A DNA stretch of 64,000 nt from Pigmentiphaga sp. NML080357. Its GTDB lineage: Bacteria > Pseudomonadota > Gammaproteobacteria > Burkholderiales > Burkholderiaceae_B. Under the pieces are notes generated by a model, which was given only the letters and a program-made list of their open reading frames with translations, was not told the origin of the DNA and made no database searches. This document shows positions 1 to 11,902 of the stretch, one piece after another (within the stretch, counting starts at the first letter, position 1; the number at the start of each line of letters is the position of its first letter). The position numbers were made by a program, and so were the translations under genes. The stretch spans positions 62,001-126,000 of the forward strand of contig NZ_NINW01000041.1 of the NCBI RefSeq assembly GCF_002188465.1, given 5' to 3'.

Positions 1-2619
1 GACGAGGCCGCGGCCCGGGACATGGGGCTGCGCCTCCTGAAGATAGGCGTTTCCTGGCCGCTCGAACCGGAATGCATCTGCGAATTCGCCGAAGGGCTGG
101 ACGAAATCCTCGTGGTCGAGGAAAAGCGCCAGATCATCGAATACCAGATCAAGGAGCACCTGTACAACGCCGCCATCGCCGCGCGGCCGCGAGTGGTCGG
201 CAAGTATGACGAAACGGGCGAATGGGTGCACGTCCCGCACGACGGCATCCTGCTCTCGCCCAACGGCGAACTGACGCCGGCGGCCATCGCCGGCGTCATC
301 GCCTCGCGCATCGCCAAGGTCATCGGCGCCGAGGCCCTCGGGCCGAGCGCCCGGCCGTATCTCGCCGCCCGCAAGCCGGCGGAGGGCTTCACCCGTCCCG
401 CTCAGGGGACGCCGCAACGCCTGCCCTATTTCTGCTCGGGCTGTCCGCACAACACTTCCACCAAGGTGCCCGAAGGCTCGCGCGCGGTGGCCGGCATAGG
501 TTGCCACTACATGGCACAGTGGATGAACCGCCGGACCGAAACGTTCACACAGATGGGCGGCGAAGGCGCGACCTGGATCGGCCAGGCCTTCTTCACGGAT
601 ACGCCGCATATCTTCGCCAATCTGGGCGACGGCACCTATTCCCACTCGGGGTCGCTGGCGATCCGGGCCGCGGTGGCCGCCGGCGTCAATATCACCTACA
701 AAATCCTCGTCAACGACGCGGTGGCCATGACCGGCGGACAACCGGTGGAAGGCGCGCCCACGGTCCCGCAGATACTGCAGCAGATGGTTGCCGAGGGCGT
801 GCCCCACCTCCGCCTGGTCGGCGACGATCCCGACGCGCTGGCCGAGCTGCCCGGACTGCCGGCGGGCATCGCCATCAGCCATCGCGACAAAATGGACGAT
901 ATCCAGCGCGAATTGCGGAACAAGCCCGGCGTGTCGGTCATCGTCTACGTGCAGACCTGCGCCGCGGAAAAGCGCCGTCGGCGCAAGCGCGGCAAGCTCG
1001 CCGACCCGCCGCGCCGGGTCGTCATCAACGAAGAAGTCTGCGAGGGCTGCGGCGACTGCGGCGTACAGTCCAACTGCGTGTCGATCCAGCCGCTCGAAAC
1101 GCCGCTGGGCCGCAAGCGCACCATAGACCAGAGCTCGTGCAACAAGGATTACTCGTGCCTGAAAGGCTTTTGCCCCAGCTTCGTCACGGTCGAGGGGGGG
1201 CGCCTGCGCAAGCCCGCCAGAAGCGCCGCGCCGCTGCCTACCGGCCTTCCGGCGCCGCGGATACCGGGACTGCATGAACCCTGCAACATCGCCATCACAG
1301 GCGTGGGCGGCACGGGCGTCATCACGATAGGCGCGCTGATGGGCATTGCCGCGCACCTCGAGGGCAAGGGCGTGGTGGTGCTCGACATGGCCGGGCTCGC
1401 GCAGAAAGGCGGGGCCGTCATGTCGCACGTCAGGCTGGCCGCCACGCCCTCGGCCCTGCACGCCACTCGCGTGCCGGCGGGCCGGGCCGATCTCATCCTC
1501 GGATGCGACCTGATGGTGGCCGCTTCGCTCGACGCTCTCGACATGATGTCGCCGGTGCGGACCCGGGCGGTGATCAACGCGGACGTAGCCCCCACCGGCG
1601 CGTTCACCCAGGATCCGGACTGGGCGATTTCGCCGCAGGCGATGCTGGAACAGGTCCAAGGGGCGACTCGCCACCTGGAGTCCCTCCAGGCCGGCGCCCT
1701 GGCGACCGCGCTGATGGGCGACTCCATCGCCACCAACGTCTTCATGCTGGGCTACGCGTGGCAGAAGAGCTGGATCCCCCTGGAGGAAAGCTCGCTGATG
1801 CGCGCCATCGAACTCAACGGCGCGGCGGTCGAGATGAACAAGGCCGCCTTCGCGTGGGGCCGCCAGGCCGCGCTCGACCCGGCGGCGGTCGCGGTGGCGG
1901 CAGGCCTGCGCCAATCCGGCACGGTGGTGATGATGCCGCCACGCACCCACTCGCTGGACGCGCTGCTCGCCGACAGGACGGCGCGCCTGACAAGCTATCA
2001 GCACGCGGCGTACGCCCGCCGCTACGAAGCCTTCGTGCGCGAAATCGCCGCCCAGGAAGCGGCGCGCACCGGCGGCACCCGCTTCGCGCGCGAAGTCGCC
2101 ATCAGCCTCTACAAGCTGATGGCCTACAAGGACGAGTACGAAGTCGCCCGCCTGTTCGTCGGCACGGGATTCTTCGACCGCCTCGCCCGCCAATTCGAAG
2201 GCGGCTACAGCCTGCGTTTCCATCTCGCCCCGCCGCTGTTCGCCCGGCGCGACGCCCACGGCCACCTGATGAAAAAGGCGTACGGCCCCTGGATGCGTCA
2301 TGCCTACGCGGTGCTGGCCAAGGCCAGGTTCCTGCGCGGCACGCCTTTCGATCCCTTCGGCTACACGGCCGAGCGGCGCGCGGAACGGGCGGCCATTCCC
2401 GACTATCAGGCGTCGATGCGGCGGGTGGCGGCCAAGCTCGCGCCTGAACGCCTGGAGACGGCGCTCGAACTGGCTCGCCTGCCGCAGGAGGTCCGGGGCT
2501 ACGGACATGTGAAGGCCGAACAGGCGAGGCAAGCCGAGCTGCGTCGGCGGCAATTGCTCGCGCGCCTGGAAGCCGAGCCTGACACGCGGAACCGGCCGGC
2601 CCCGCATGAAGCGGCCTGA
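1..2619 (+). CDS. Indolepyruvate (2-oxoacid):ferredoxin oxidoreductase, fused subunits, 5'-truncated by window
   Basis: The frame is open from base 1, so the true start lies upstream; about 872 residues of a protein that normally has about 1150 are visible. Enzymes of this family oxidatively decarboxylate aryl- or branched-chain 2-oxoacids to acyl-CoA, using thiamine diphosphate and Fe-S clusters. Seen here: the end of the pyrimidine-binding part, the TPP-binding region around bases 610-760 (GDGTYSHSG and NDAVAMTGGQP), a Cys-rich ferredoxin-like stretch at about 1030-1180 (CEGCGDCG, then further Cys), and the gamma domain beginning near 1285 (TGVGGTGVITIG). It ends 36 bases before the acyl-CoA dehydrogenase gene on the same strand, so they probably share a transcript. 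The preferred oxoacid cannot be read from the sequence. Confidence 0.93.
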   Translation, partial: DEAAARDMGLRLLKIGVSWPLEPECICEFAEGLDEILVVEEKRQIIEYQIKEHLYNAAIAARPRVVGKYDETGEWVHVPHDGILLSPNGELTPAAIAGVIASRIAKVIGAEALGPSARPYLAARKPAEGFTRPAQGTPQRLPYFCSGCPHNTSTKVPEGSRAVAGIGCHYMAQWMNRRTETFTQMGGEGATWIGQAFFTDTPHIFANLGDGTYSHSGSLAIRAAVAAGVNITYKILVNDAVAMTGGQPVEGAPTVPQILQQMVAEGVPHLRLVGDDPDALAELPGLPAGIAISHRDKMDDIQRELRNKPGVSVIVYVQTCAAEKRRRRKRGKLADPPRRVVINEEVCEGCGDCGVQSNCVSIQPLETPLGRKRTIDQSSCNKDYSCLKGFCPSFVTVEGGRLRKPARSAAPLPTGLPAPRIPGLHEPCNIAITGVGGTGVITIGALMGIAAHLEGKGVVVLDMAGLAQKGGAVMSHVRLAATPSALHATRVPAGRADLILGCDLMVAASLDALDMMSPVRTRAVINADVAPTGAFTQDPDWAISPQAMLEQVQGATRHLESLQAGALATALMGDSIATNVFMLGYAWQKSWIPLEESSLMRAIELNGAAVEMNKAAFAWGRQAALDPAAVAVAAGLRQSGTVVMMPPRTHSLDALLADRTARLTSYQHAAYARRYEAFVREIAAQEAARTGGTRFAREVAISLYKLMAYKDEYEVARLFVGTGFFDRLARQFEGGYSLRFHLAPPLFARRDAHGHLMKKAYGPWMRHAYAVLAKARFLRGTPFDPFGYTAERRAERAAIPDYQASMRRVAAKLAPERLETALELARLPQEVRGYGHVKAEQARQAELRRRQLLARLEAEPDTRNRPAPHEAA

Positions 2620-2655
2620 CCGGGCAAAGAACGAAAAACGACTGAGGAGGCTCGC

Positions 2656-3831
2656 ATGGCACGCTTGAACGGACCGGACTTCGGCCTGAACGACACGGTG
2701 GACATGCTGCGCGAGATCGTGCGCGGCTTCGCGGCCGGCGAGATCGCACCGCGCGCGGCGGCCATCGACCGCGACAACGAGTTTCCCGCCGACCTGTGGA
2801 AGAAAATGGGAGACCTGGGCCTGCACGGGCTGACCGTGGCGGACGAGTACGGCGGGACCGCGCTGGGCTATCTCGCCCATATCGTCGCCATGGAAGAGAT
2901 CTCGCGCGCGTCGGCGGCCGTCGGCCTTTCCTACGGCGCGCATTCCAACCTGTGCGTGAACCAGCTGCACCGGCACGGCACGGCCGGCCAGAAAGCCCGC
3001 TACCTGCCCAAGCTCGTGGCGGGCGAACACGTCGGCGCCCTGGCGATGAGCGAACCCGGCGCGGGGTCGGACGTGGTAAGCATGCGGCTGCGCGCCGACA
3101 AGCGCGGCGACCGCTACGTGCTCAACGGCTCGAAGATGTGGATCACCAACGGCGGCGATGCCGACACGCTGATCGTCTATGCCAAGACCGCCCCCGAGGA
3201 GGGCGCGCGCGGCATTACGGCCTTCATCGTCGAAAAGGGCTTCGCCGGACTGAGCTTCGGCGCCAAGCTCGACAAGCTGGGCATGCGGGGCTCCAACACC
3301 TATCCCGTGTTCTTCGACCACTGCGAGGTTCCGGAGGAAAACGTCCTGGGCGGCGTAGGCGACGGCGTGCGGGTCCTGATGAGCGGGCTGGACTACGAGC
3401 GAGCCGTGCTGGCCGGCGGGCCGCTGGGCATCATGGCCGCCTGCATGGACGCCGTGCTCCCCTACCTGCACGAGCGCAAGCAGTTCGGACAAAGCATAGG
3501 GGAGTTCCAGCTCATGCAGGGCAAGGTGGCCGACATGTACACCGCCTGGCAGGCGTGCCGGGCCTATGTCTACGCGGTGGGACGCACGTGCGACGGCCCC
3601 GGTCCGGGCCGCGCGCTGCGAAAGGACGCCGCGGGCGCCATCCTGTACGCGGCCGAGAAGGCAACCTGGATGGCGGGCGAAGCCATCCAGGCCCTGGGCG
3701 GCAACGGCTACATCAACGACTATCCGACGGGGCGCCTGTGGCGCGACGCCAAGCTCTACGAAATAGGCGCCGGCACGAGCGAGATCCGGCGCATGCTAAT
3801 CGGCCGGGAGCTGTTTGCCGAATCTCGTTGA
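2656..3831 (+). CDS. ivd: Isovaleryl-CoA dehydrogenase
   Basis: A 391-residue FAD-dependent acyl-CoA dehydrogenase that oxidises isovaleryl-CoA to 3-methylcrotonyl-CoA in leucine breakdown. Visible motifs are the flavin-contact segment EPGAGSDV (133-140), KMWITNGG (160-167), and the C-terminal [13 protein letters not shown] and GAGTSEIRR. Glu248 in LDYERA lies on the helix where isovaleryl-CoA dehydrogenases carry their catalytic base, unlike the C-terminal Glu of most other family members; this and the adjacent methylcrotonyl-CoA carboxylase genes support the substrate. A GAGGAG-like ribosome site lies just before the ATG. The next gene starts 23 bases downstream. Confidence 0.93.
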   Translation: MARLNGPDFGLNDTVDMLREIVRGFAAGEIAPRAAAIDRDNEFPADLWKKMGDLGLHGLTVADEYGGTALGYLAHIVAMEEISRASAAVGLSYGAHSNLCVNQLHRHGTAGQKARYLPKLVAGEHVGALAMSEPGAGSDVVSMRLRADKRGDRYVLNGSKMWITNGGDADTLIVYAKTAPEEGARGITAFIVEKGFAGLSFGAKLDKLGMRGSNTYPVFFDHCEVPEENVLGGVGDGVRVLMSGLDYERAVLAGGPLGIMAACMDAVLPYLHERKQFGQSIGEFQLMQGKVADMYTAWQACRAYVYAVGRTCDGPGPGRALRKDAAGAILYAAEKATWMAGEAIQALGGNGYINDYPTGRLWRDAKLYEIGAGTSEIRRMLIGRELFAESR

Positions 3832-3854
3832 TCCTTCCAGGGGAGCCACACGCC

Positions 3855-5465
<1,611 letters not shown>

Positions 5466-5474
5466 AGGCTGTCC

Positions 5475-7457
5475 ATGTTCGAGAAGATATTGATCGCCAA
5501 CCGTGGAGAAATCGCCTGCCGCGTCATCCGCACCGCGCGCGCCCTGGGCATATGGGCGGTGGCCGTGCACTCGGATGCCGACCGCGATGCCCGGCATGTG
5601 CGCATGGCGGACCAGGCAGTGGCCATCGGCACGGACGCGGCACGCCGCCCGTATCTCGATATCGGCGCGATCCTCGACGCCGCGCGGCGGACCGGCGCCC
5701 AGGCCATCCATCCCGGATATGGCTTCCTGTCGGAGAACGCGGAATTTGCCGATGCCTGCGCACGATCGGGCATCGCATTCATCGGGCCGCCCGCCGAAGC
5801 GATACGCGCCATGGGCAGCAAGGACGCGGCCAAGGCGATGATGGAGCGGGCCGGCGTCCCCGTCACGCCCGGCTACCATGGCGCGGACCAGGACGCCGCC
5901 CTGCTCGCCGAGCAGGCGGCGCGCATCGGCTATCCGGTGCTGATCAAGGCGAGCGCGGGCGGCGGCGGCAAAGGCATGCGCCGGGTCGACCGGCCCGCCG
6001 ATTTCGCGGGCGCGCTTGCCTCCTGCCGGCGCGAGGCCGCGGCCGCCTTCGGCGACGATCGCGTGCTGGTGGAAAAATACATCGAACGGCCGCGCCACAT
6101 CGAATTCCAGGTCTTCGGTGACAGCCACGGCAACTACGTCCACCTGTTCGAACGCGATTGCTCGGTACAGCGGCGCCACCAGAAAATCCTGGAGGAAGCG
6201 CCCGCCCCCGGCATGACGGCGCAGCGGCGGGCCAGCATGGGCCATGCCGCGGTGGAAGCCGCGCGCGCGGTCGGCTATGTCGGCGCCGGCACCGTGGAAT
6301 TCATCGTCCGCCCCGACGGCGAGTTCTATTTCATGGAGATGAACACACGGCTCCAGGTCGAGCATCCGGTGACGGAAATGATCACCGGGCTGGACCTGGT
6401 CGAATGGCAGTTGCGCATCGCCGCCGGCCAGGCGCTGCCCTTGCCGCAGGAAGCCATCCCGCTGCGCGGGCATGCGCTGGAAGCACGCATCTACGCAGAG
6501 GATCCGGACAAGGACTTCCTTCCCTCGACCGGCATGCTGCGCCGCCTGGCCGAACCTCGCACCGGCCCCGATGTCCGCGTGGACTCGGGCGTCGAGCAAG
6601 GCGACGCCATCACGCCGCACTACGATCCCATGATCGCCAAGCTCATCGTGCGGGGCGACGACCGCCCGCAGGCGCTGGCGCGCATGCGCCAGGCGCTTGC
6701 CCAATACCGCATCGCGGGCGTGGCCAACAACGTCGACTTTCTCTCGCGCCTCGTCGCCACGCCCGCTTTTGCGCAGGGCGATATCGACACCGGCCTCATC
6801 GAGCGCGAAGCGGCACTGCTCTTCGCCCCCCGCCAGCCGCCGGAAGAAGCATGGCTGGCCGTGGCGCTGGCCGAAGTCCTGCGCGCCCGCGCCGCGGCCT
6901 CCCCGCTTCGTCGTTCGCCGTGGGAGCCGCACGATGGCTGGCGGCTGAACGGTCCGGCCGAGCGCCGGATGCGCCTGCGCCATGGCGGCTCCGAGCGGGC
7001 GGTACTCGTGCGTACCGCGGAAGCGGGCTATGAACTGGAGCTCGATGGCAGGACGATAGCCGCACGCGGCGAACTCGATTCCCAAGGAGAACTATCCGCG
7101 ACGCTCGGCGCGGATACGTTCCGCACCACGGTGCTGGCCGAGGGCAGCGACCGCCTGGTGTTCCTGGCGGGGCGGACGTGGCGCCTGGCCGATGCCGAGT
7201 CGCTGCCAGGCTGGACGGGCGGCGACGAAGCCCCGGGTGGACTGAGCGCGCCCATGCCCGGCAAGGTCCTCGCCGTCCTTGCCGAGCCCGGCCGTCTGGT
7301 GGAACCCGGCCAGCCCCTGCTGATCCTGGAAGCAATGAAGATGGAACACGCAGTCGCCGCGCCCCGGCGCGGCAAGGTGGTGGCCTTCCGCGTGGCACCG
7401 GGCGACCTCGTGGCCGAAGGCGACGAACTCGTGGATTTCGAGACGGAACCTGCGTAA
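5475..7457 (+). CDS. Methylcrotonyl-CoA carboxylase, biotin-carrying (alpha) subunit
   Basis: A 660-residue ATP-grasp biotin carboxylase fused to a biotin carrier domain. It begins with EKILIANRGEIACRVIRTA and carries the Gly-rich ATP loop ASAGGGGKGMRRV and the EMNTRLQVEHPVTE signature. The C-terminal biotinyl domain has EAMKMEH, with the biotin-accepting lysine at residue 622. It carboxylates the carrier and partners the preceding carboxyltransferase. No methylglutaconyl-CoA hydratase or HMG-CoA lyase gene follows: the next gene (nhaA) faces the other way, so the last two steps of leucine degradation must be encoded elsewhere. Confidence 0.94.
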   Translation: MFEKILIANRGEIACRVIRTARALGIWAVAVHSDADRDARHVRMADQAVAIGTDAARRPYLDIGAILDAARRTGAQAIHPGYGFLSENAEFADACARSGIAFIGPPAEAIRAMGSKDAAKAMMERAGVPVTPGYHGADQDAALLAEQAARIGYPVLIKASAGGGGKGMRRVDRPADFAGALASCRREAAAAFGDDRVLVEKYIERPRHIEFQVFGDSHGNYVHLFERDCSVQRRHQKILEEAPAPGMTAQRRASMGHAAVEAARAVGYVGAGTVEFIVRPDGEFYFMEMNTRLQVEHPVTEMITGLDLVEWQLRIAAGQALPLPQEAIPLRGHALEARIYAEDPDKDFLPSTGMLRRLAEPRTGPDVRVDSGVEQGDAITPHYDPMIAKLIVRGDDRPQALARMRQALAQYRIAGVANNVDFLSRLVATPAFAQGDIDTGLIEREAALLFAPRQPPEEAWLAVALAEVLRARAAASPLRRSPWEPHDGWRLNGPAERRMRLRHGGSERAVLVRTAEAGYELELDGRTIAARGELDSQGELSATLGADTFRTTVLAEGSDRLVFLAGRTWRLADAESLPGWTGGDEAPGGLSAPMPGKVLAVLAEPGRLVEPGQPLLILEAMKMEHAVAAPRRGKVVAFRVAPGDLVAEGDELVDFETEPA

Positions 7458-7478
7458 CCCGTCCGGCCGGGCAGGCAA

Positions 7479-7502
7479 GACCGCGCCCTTCCGGCGCGGG
7501 TC
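7479..7502. terminator. Possible bidirectional hairpin between convergent genes
   Basis: GACC-GCGCC pairs with GGCGC-(G)-GGTC around a 5-base loop, directly between the convergent methylcrotonyl carboxylase and nhaA stop codons. There is no clear T-run, so its role as a terminator is tentative. Confidence 0.35.
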
Positions 7503-8876
7503 TCAAGCGGACGCGGCGGGTCCGGGGGCCGTGCGGCGCCGCCGGACCCGCGCGGCGTAAAGCCTGCCGGCCGCCAAGCCGATCACGGCGGCAACGGAAG
7601 AAGCCAGCAATACCCCGAGCTTGGCGGCCCCCAGCATGTTGGAATCGTCGAATGCCAGCGTCGCAATGAAAATCGACATCGTGAAGCCGATGCCGGCCAG
7701 GCAGCCGACCAGCAGCACGCCGGTCCACGACATCCCGGGCGGCAAGCTGCCCCAGCCCAGGCGCACCGCGAGCCAGCTCGCCGCCATCACCCCGAGAGGC
7801 TTGCCGATGACCAGCGCCACCGACACGCCGAGCATCACCGTCATCGAACCCGGCTGGCCGAGATCCACGCCATCGAGGCTCACGCCCGCGTTCGCCAGCG
7901 CGAAAAGCGGCATCACTCCATAGGCTACCCAGGGATGCAGGGCCATCTGCACCCGCGTAACCGGAGGAATGAGTTCGCGCTGCGCCCAGCGCAACTCGCG
8001 CACCTGCCCGGCAATGCGATGGGCGTCCGCGGTGCCGGACCGACCCAGGAAGTCCGCGGCCCTGCGCAGCATCTCCAGCGGCGATTCGTGGCTGCGCGTG
8101 GGCAGGACGGGCGTCATCAGGCCCAGCACCACGCCCGCGAGGGTCGGATGCGCGCCGGTCTTGAGCAGGCCGATCCACAGCACCGCGCCGGGCAGCACGT
8201 AGGCATAGGCGGAACCGGCGCCTACCCATTGCAGGCCCAGCACCAGCAGGATGCCGGCGGCCGCCACGGCCAGCCCGCTGTAGTCGAGTCCGCCCGAGTA
8301 GAAGGCCGCGATGATCAATACGGCCACGATATCGTCGATGATGGCGAGCGCAAGCAGGAAGATCCGCACATTGCCGGGTATGGACTTGCCGAGCAAGGCC
8401 AGCACGCCCACGGCGAACGCGATGTCGGTAGCCGTGGGAACCGCCCACCCGTGGCTCTGCGGCGCCTGCCCGTTCAGCGCAAGGTAGATCAGGGCGGGCA
8501 CCGCCACGCCGCCCAGCGCCGCGGCCAGCGGCAACGCGGCCTGGCGCAGGCCGGCGAGGGCGCCCTCGTGGATCTCGCGCCGTATCTCCATGCCGACGAC
8601 CAGGAAGAACACCGTCATCAGCGCGTCATTGATCCAGAAATGGAGCGATTGCGAGACGACGGCATCGCCGATGCCAAAGGTCAACGGCGCATGCCAGAAG
8701 GCGTGGTAGCTGGCGGCGAACGGGGAATTCGCCCAGACCAGGGCGGCCGCGGCCGCCACCAGCAGCACGATGCCGCTGACGGCTTCGATGTGGAGGAAGC
8801 GTTCGAGGGTGAGCAGGGCCTTGGCGGCCAGATCTTGTGCGCGCGGCACGGGCCGGCGGGGAACATGTCGGTTCAT
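7503..8876 (-). CDS. nhaA: Na+/H+ antiporter NhaA
   Basis: A 457-residue inner-membrane antiporter that expels Na+ in exchange for protons. The sequence has about 12 hydrophobic segments and the family's ion-site aspartates: Asp151 in [11 protein letters not shown] and Asp181-Asp182 in [10 protein letters not shown]. The length is above the roughly 390 residues of E. coli NhaA, owing to an N-terminal extension (about 25 basic/polar residues) and a basic C-terminal tail. The gene is divergent from the MDR oxidoreductase gene across a 150-base spacer. Confidence 0.95.
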   Translation of the reverse strand: MNRHVPRRPVPRAQDLAAKALLTLERFLHIEAVSGIVLLVAAAAALVWANSPFAASYHAFWHAPLTFGIGDAVVSQSLHFWINDALMTVFFLVVGMEIRREIHEGALAGLRQAALPLAAALGGVAVPALIYLALNGQAPQSHGWAVPTATDIAFAVGVLALLGKSIPGNVRIFLLALAIIDDIVAVLIIAAFYSGGLDYSGLAVAAAGILLVLGLQWVGAGSAYAYVLPGAVLWIGLLKTGAHPTLAGVVLGLMTPVLPTRSHESPLEMLRRAADFLGRSGTADAHRIAGQVRELRWAQRELIPPVTRVQMALHPWVAYGVMPLFALANAGVSLDGVDLGQPGSMTVMLGVSVALVIGKPLGVMAASWLAVRLGWGSLPPGMSWTGVLLVGCLAGIGFTMSIFIATLAFDDSNMLGAAKLGVLLASSVAAVIGLAAGRLYAARVRRRRTAPGPAASA

Positions 8877-8967
8877 GGAAATATCCAGTCAATACCCGCA
8901 TCGGCGGCCCGACCGATGCCATGAACCTGTTCCGGGCATGTACAGCCGGAACACCCGGCGCTATTTT

Positions 8968-8999
8968 ATACGACTGGCTGCCTCATACGACTGGCTGCC
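8968..8999. repeat. Two direct 15-bp repeats in the nhaA/MDR spacer
   Basis: ATACGACTGGCTGCC occurs at 8968-8982 and again at 8985-8999, a 17-base period, in the 150-base divergent spacer. A separate inverted repeat (GCATCGG / CCGATGC, 8-base loop) lies upstream near 8900-8921. Either could be a regulator site; nothing identifies the regulator. Confidence 0.6.
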
Positions 9000-9026
9000 G
9001 CAACGGATCGAAAAGGAGGCCCGATC

Positions 9027-10031
9027 ATGAAAGCCGTCAAGCTCGCCGCGCCCGGAGGACTCGATCATCTCCATCTGGCCAACCTGCCCGACCCGGGCGC
9101 GCCCGGTCCCGGGGAAATCCGCGTGCGCCTGCACGCCAGCTCGCTCAATTACCACGACTACCTCGTCGCCCAGCGCACGGATGCGAAGTATTTCGGCCGC
9201 ATCCCGATGGCCGATGGCGCCGGAGAGGTCGAGGCGATCGGCCCCGACGTGGACGAATTCGCCGTCGGCGATGCCGTGGTCTCCACCTTCTTTCCCCACT
9301 GGCTGGACGGTGAGGCCCAGGTCGGCAATTTCTCTACCGTCCCGGGCGACGGGGTGGACGGCTACGCGCGCGAATGCGTCGTGCGCCCCGCCCACTGGTT
9401 CACGCGGGCGCCGAAGAACCTCGATCACGCCGAGGCCGCAACCCTCACCACCGCCGGCCTGACGGCATGGCGGGCGCTCGTCTGCGACGGCCGGCTCAAG
9501 GCCGGCGACACCGTGCTGGCGCTGGGCACCGGGGGTGTCTCGATATTCGCGCTGCAACTGGCCAAGGCCATGGGCGCGGCGGTCATCGTCACGTCGTCGT
9601 CCGACGAGAAGCTGGAGCGGGCACGCGCACTGGGCGCCGATCACACCATCAACTACAAGGCTGACCCGCAATGGGGCGACACGGTCCGCAGGCTCACGGG
9701 CGGGGGCGTCGACCACGTGATCGAGGTGGGCGGCCCCGCCACCTTGGCTCAATCCATCAAGGCCGTCCGCATTGCCGGCCACATCTCGCTCATCGGCGTA
9801 CTGACCGGCGGCAGCGGCGACATCCCCACCGCTGCGCTCATGGCCAAGCAGGCGCGGCTGCAGGGGCTCATCGTGGGCAGCCGGCGCCAGCAGCAGGACA
9901 TGGTGCGCGCCATCGAGGCCATTGGGTTGCGCCCCGTCATCGACAAGCGCTTCGGCCTGGACCAGCTCGCCGATGCGTTCCGCTATGAAGCGTCGCAAGC
10001 GCACTTCGGCAAGATCTGCCTGCAGTTCTAG
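9027..10031 (+). CDS. MDR-family NAD(P)-dependent oxidoreductase, zinc-independent type
   Basis: A 334-residue medium-chain dehydrogenase/reductase with an N-terminal GroES-like domain and a Rossmann domain holding LGTGGVSIFALQLAKAMGA. At the usual GHE catalytic zinc position it reads ADGAGEVEAIG, and no structural Cys cluster is visible, so it should be a zinc-free quinone oxidoreductase-like member even though homologues are often labelled zinc-dependent alcohol dehydrogenases. A strong AAAAGGAGG ribosome site precedes the ATG. The substrate is unknown. The arginase-fold gene follows 54 bases downstream on the same strand. Confidence 0.85.
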   Translation: MKAVKLAAPGGLDHLHLANLPDPGAPGPGEIRVRLHASSLNYHDYLVAQRTDAKYFGRIPMADGAGEVEAIGPDVDEFAVGDAVVSTFFPHWLDGEAQVGNFSTVPGDGVDGYARECVVRPAHWFTRAPKNLDHAEAATLTTAGLTAWRALVCDGRLKAGDTVLALGTGGVSIFALQLAKAMGAAVIVTSSSDEKLERARALGADHTINYKADPQWGDTVRRLTGGGVDHVIEVGGPATLAQSIKAVRIAGHISLIGVLTGGSGDIPTAALMAKQARLQGLIVGSRRQQQDMVRAIEAIGLRPVIDKRFGLDQLADAFRYEASQAHFGKICLQF

Positions 10032-10085
10032 ATCGTGAATCCGTAAGCGCGAACGGCCGGGAAACAGCCACTGACGGAGGCGCCC

Positions 10086-10979
10086 ATGCCGACTCTTCCC
10101 TATGCCATTCTCGAGGCCCCTTCTACGCTGGGCTTGGCGACGGACGGCGTAGAGCACTTGCCCGGCCGGCTCCTGGGCCTCGGTCTTGCGGAGCGCATCC
10201 GTGCGCGCCGCGCTGGGCGGCTGGCGGTCCCCCCCAAGCACCCCGTCCCCGATCCCCAGACCGGCGTCCTGAATTCCCAGGCAATTGCGGCGTGGTCGCC
10301 CAAGCTTGCCGACGCCGTGGAAACGATGCTTGACGCGGGCGAATTTCCGGTTGTACTGGGGGGCGATTGCACGATCGTGCTGGGCTCGATGCTCGCGTTC
10401 CGGCGGCGCGGCCGCTATGGCCTGCTCTTCATCGACGGCAACGCCGATTTCTTCCAGCCCGAGGCGGAGCCCAACGGCGAGGGCGCCTCGATGGACCTTG
10501 CCCTGGTCACCGGCTACGGCCCGCCGCACCTGACCGACATTGAAGGCCGCTGCCCCCTGGTCCGTCCCGAAGATGCCGTCGCGTTCGCGTATCGCGATCA
10601 TGAGGACCAGGAGGAGTACGGGAGCCAGCCGCTCCCCAAAGACCTCAAGGCGATCGACCTTCCCGCCGTGCGCGCGATGGGCATCGAGGTCGCGGCGCGC
10701 GCGGCGGTCGACCACCTGACGCGAAAGGAACTGGACGGTTTCTTCATCCATCTCGACGCCGATTGCCTCGACGACGCCATCATGCCGGCTGTCGACTTCC
10801 GCGTGCCGGGCGGGTTGTCGTGGGCCGAGCTTGGGGCCGTGCTCCGGGTTGCCTTGGCGAGCGGCAAGGCAGCCGGCATCGAGATCACTATCTACAATCC
10901 GCGCCTTGACGAGGACGGCGGCGCCGGACGCGGCCTGGCCGACGTGCTGGCCACAGCGCTCGGAACGGCAGCGCCATGA
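10086..10979 (+). CDS. Arginase/agmatinase/formimidoylglutamase-family protein with altered metal ligands
   Basis: A 297-residue ureohydrolase-fold protein. Arginases bind two Mn2+ through GGDH, DAHxD and xxDxDxxDP. Here the equivalents are GGDC (92-95), DGNAD (117-121) and HLDADCLDD (222-230). The aspartates are kept, but both histidine ligands are replaced, by Cys95 and Asn119. GGDC occurs, as I recall, in some divergent family members; Asn in the second motif is less expected. Activity as an arginase is therefore doubtful, and it may hydrolyse another guanidino/amidino compound, use a different metal arrangement, or be inactive. The ATG follows a GGAGG site. Confidence 0.82.
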   Translation: MPTLPYAILEAPSTLGLATDGVEHLPGRLLGLGLAERIRARRAGRLAVPPKHPVPDPQTGVLNSQAIAAWSPKLADAVETMLDAGEFPVVLGGDCTIVLGSMLAFRRRGRYGLLFIDGNADFFQPEAEPNGEGASMDLALVTGYGPPHLTDIEGRCPLVRPEDAVAFAYRDHEDQEEYGSQPLPKDLKAIDLPAVRAMGIEVAARAAVDHLTRKELDGFFIHLDADCLDDAIMPAVDFRVPGGLSWAELGAVLRVALASGKAAGIEITIYNPRLDEDGGAGRGLADVLATALGTAAP

Positions 10980-11134
10980 ACACGGCGGGCAAAGCCCGCT
11001 TTCCGGCGCGGCCGGACGTATTCCGAAAGGCACATCATGAGCCGGCATGCGCCGCTTGCACTTTGTTTCAGTCACGCCTTGCGCCCGCCGCCCGCCGGCG
11101 GAAGATACGGAGAAAGCGTTGCCAAGGAGCGAGC

Positions 11135-11845
11135 ATGACCTACGAGTTCTGGTACTGGAACGGCATACCCGGACGCGGCGAGTTCGTCCGCCTGGCCCTG
11201 GAAGCAGGCGGCATCCCCTACCGGGAGTGCGCGCGCGAGCAGGGCGTGGAGACCTCCGACCTGGTGGCCGACATGACGGCGGACCGCCCTCATCCGCCCT
11301 TTGCGCCGCCCTATCTCGTCGCCGGCGACATGACCATATCGCAGACCGCCAACATCCTCCTCTTCCTGGGAGAACGCCACGGCCTCGCCCCGGCCGACCT
11401 GGCTGGGCGGCTATGGGTCAACCAGATCCAGCTCACCATCGCCGACATGGTGGCCGAGGCCCACGACGTGCATCATCCGATCGCCTCGGAGCTCTACTAC
11501 GAAGAGCAGAAGACCGAAGCCCGGCGGCGGGCCGAGCATTTCCGCGAACATCGCATGCCGAAGTTCCTGGGCTATTTCGAACGCGTGCTGTCCCGGCCGG
11601 GCGGCTGGATCGCGGACGGCGGGCGCTGGACCTACGCCGACCTCTCCCTCTATCACCTGGTCGATGGCCTGCTCTACGCCTTCCCCAAGCGCATGTCGAC
11701 GCTGGCGCGCGATTATCCGCAGGTCATGGCGCTGCATGAGCGCGTAAGCAATCTGCCCGAACTGCAAGCGTATCTGACGAGCGGCCGCCGCCTTCCATGG
11801 GGCGACGGCATATTCCGCCACTACCAGGAACTCGATGGCAACTAG
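11135..11845 (+). CDS. Glutathione S-transferase family protein
   Basis: A 236-residue protein with an N-terminal thioredoxin-like GST domain (about 1-82, including SQTANILLFLGERHG) and an all-helical C-terminal domain. Tyr7 in the first strand (FWYWNG) is where sigma/alpha-type GSTs place a catalytic tyrosine, and GIPGRGEFVRLAL resembles the usual first helix. I chose the ATG at 11135, preceded by CAAGGAGCGAGC, over an in-frame ATG at 10976 whose extension lacks GST similarity. The substrate is unknown; glutathione conjugation or peroxide reduction is likely from the family. Confidence 0.85.
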   Translation: MTYEFWYWNGIPGRGEFVRLALEAGGIPYRECAREQGVETSDLVADMTADRPHPPFAPPYLVAGDMTISQTANILLFLGERHGLAPADLAGRLWVNQIQLTIADMVAEAHDVHHPIASELYYEEQKTEARRRAEHFREHRMPKFLGYFERVLSRPGGWIADGGRWTYADLSLYHLVDGLLYAFPKRMSTLARDYPQVMALHERVSNLPELQAYLTSGRRLPWGDGIFRHYQELDGN

Positions 11846-11902
11846 CGGCGTTTGCCCGACCGGCACGACAGCGGGTACCCTTGGGCATCGCCTTTGGTCC
11901 GC

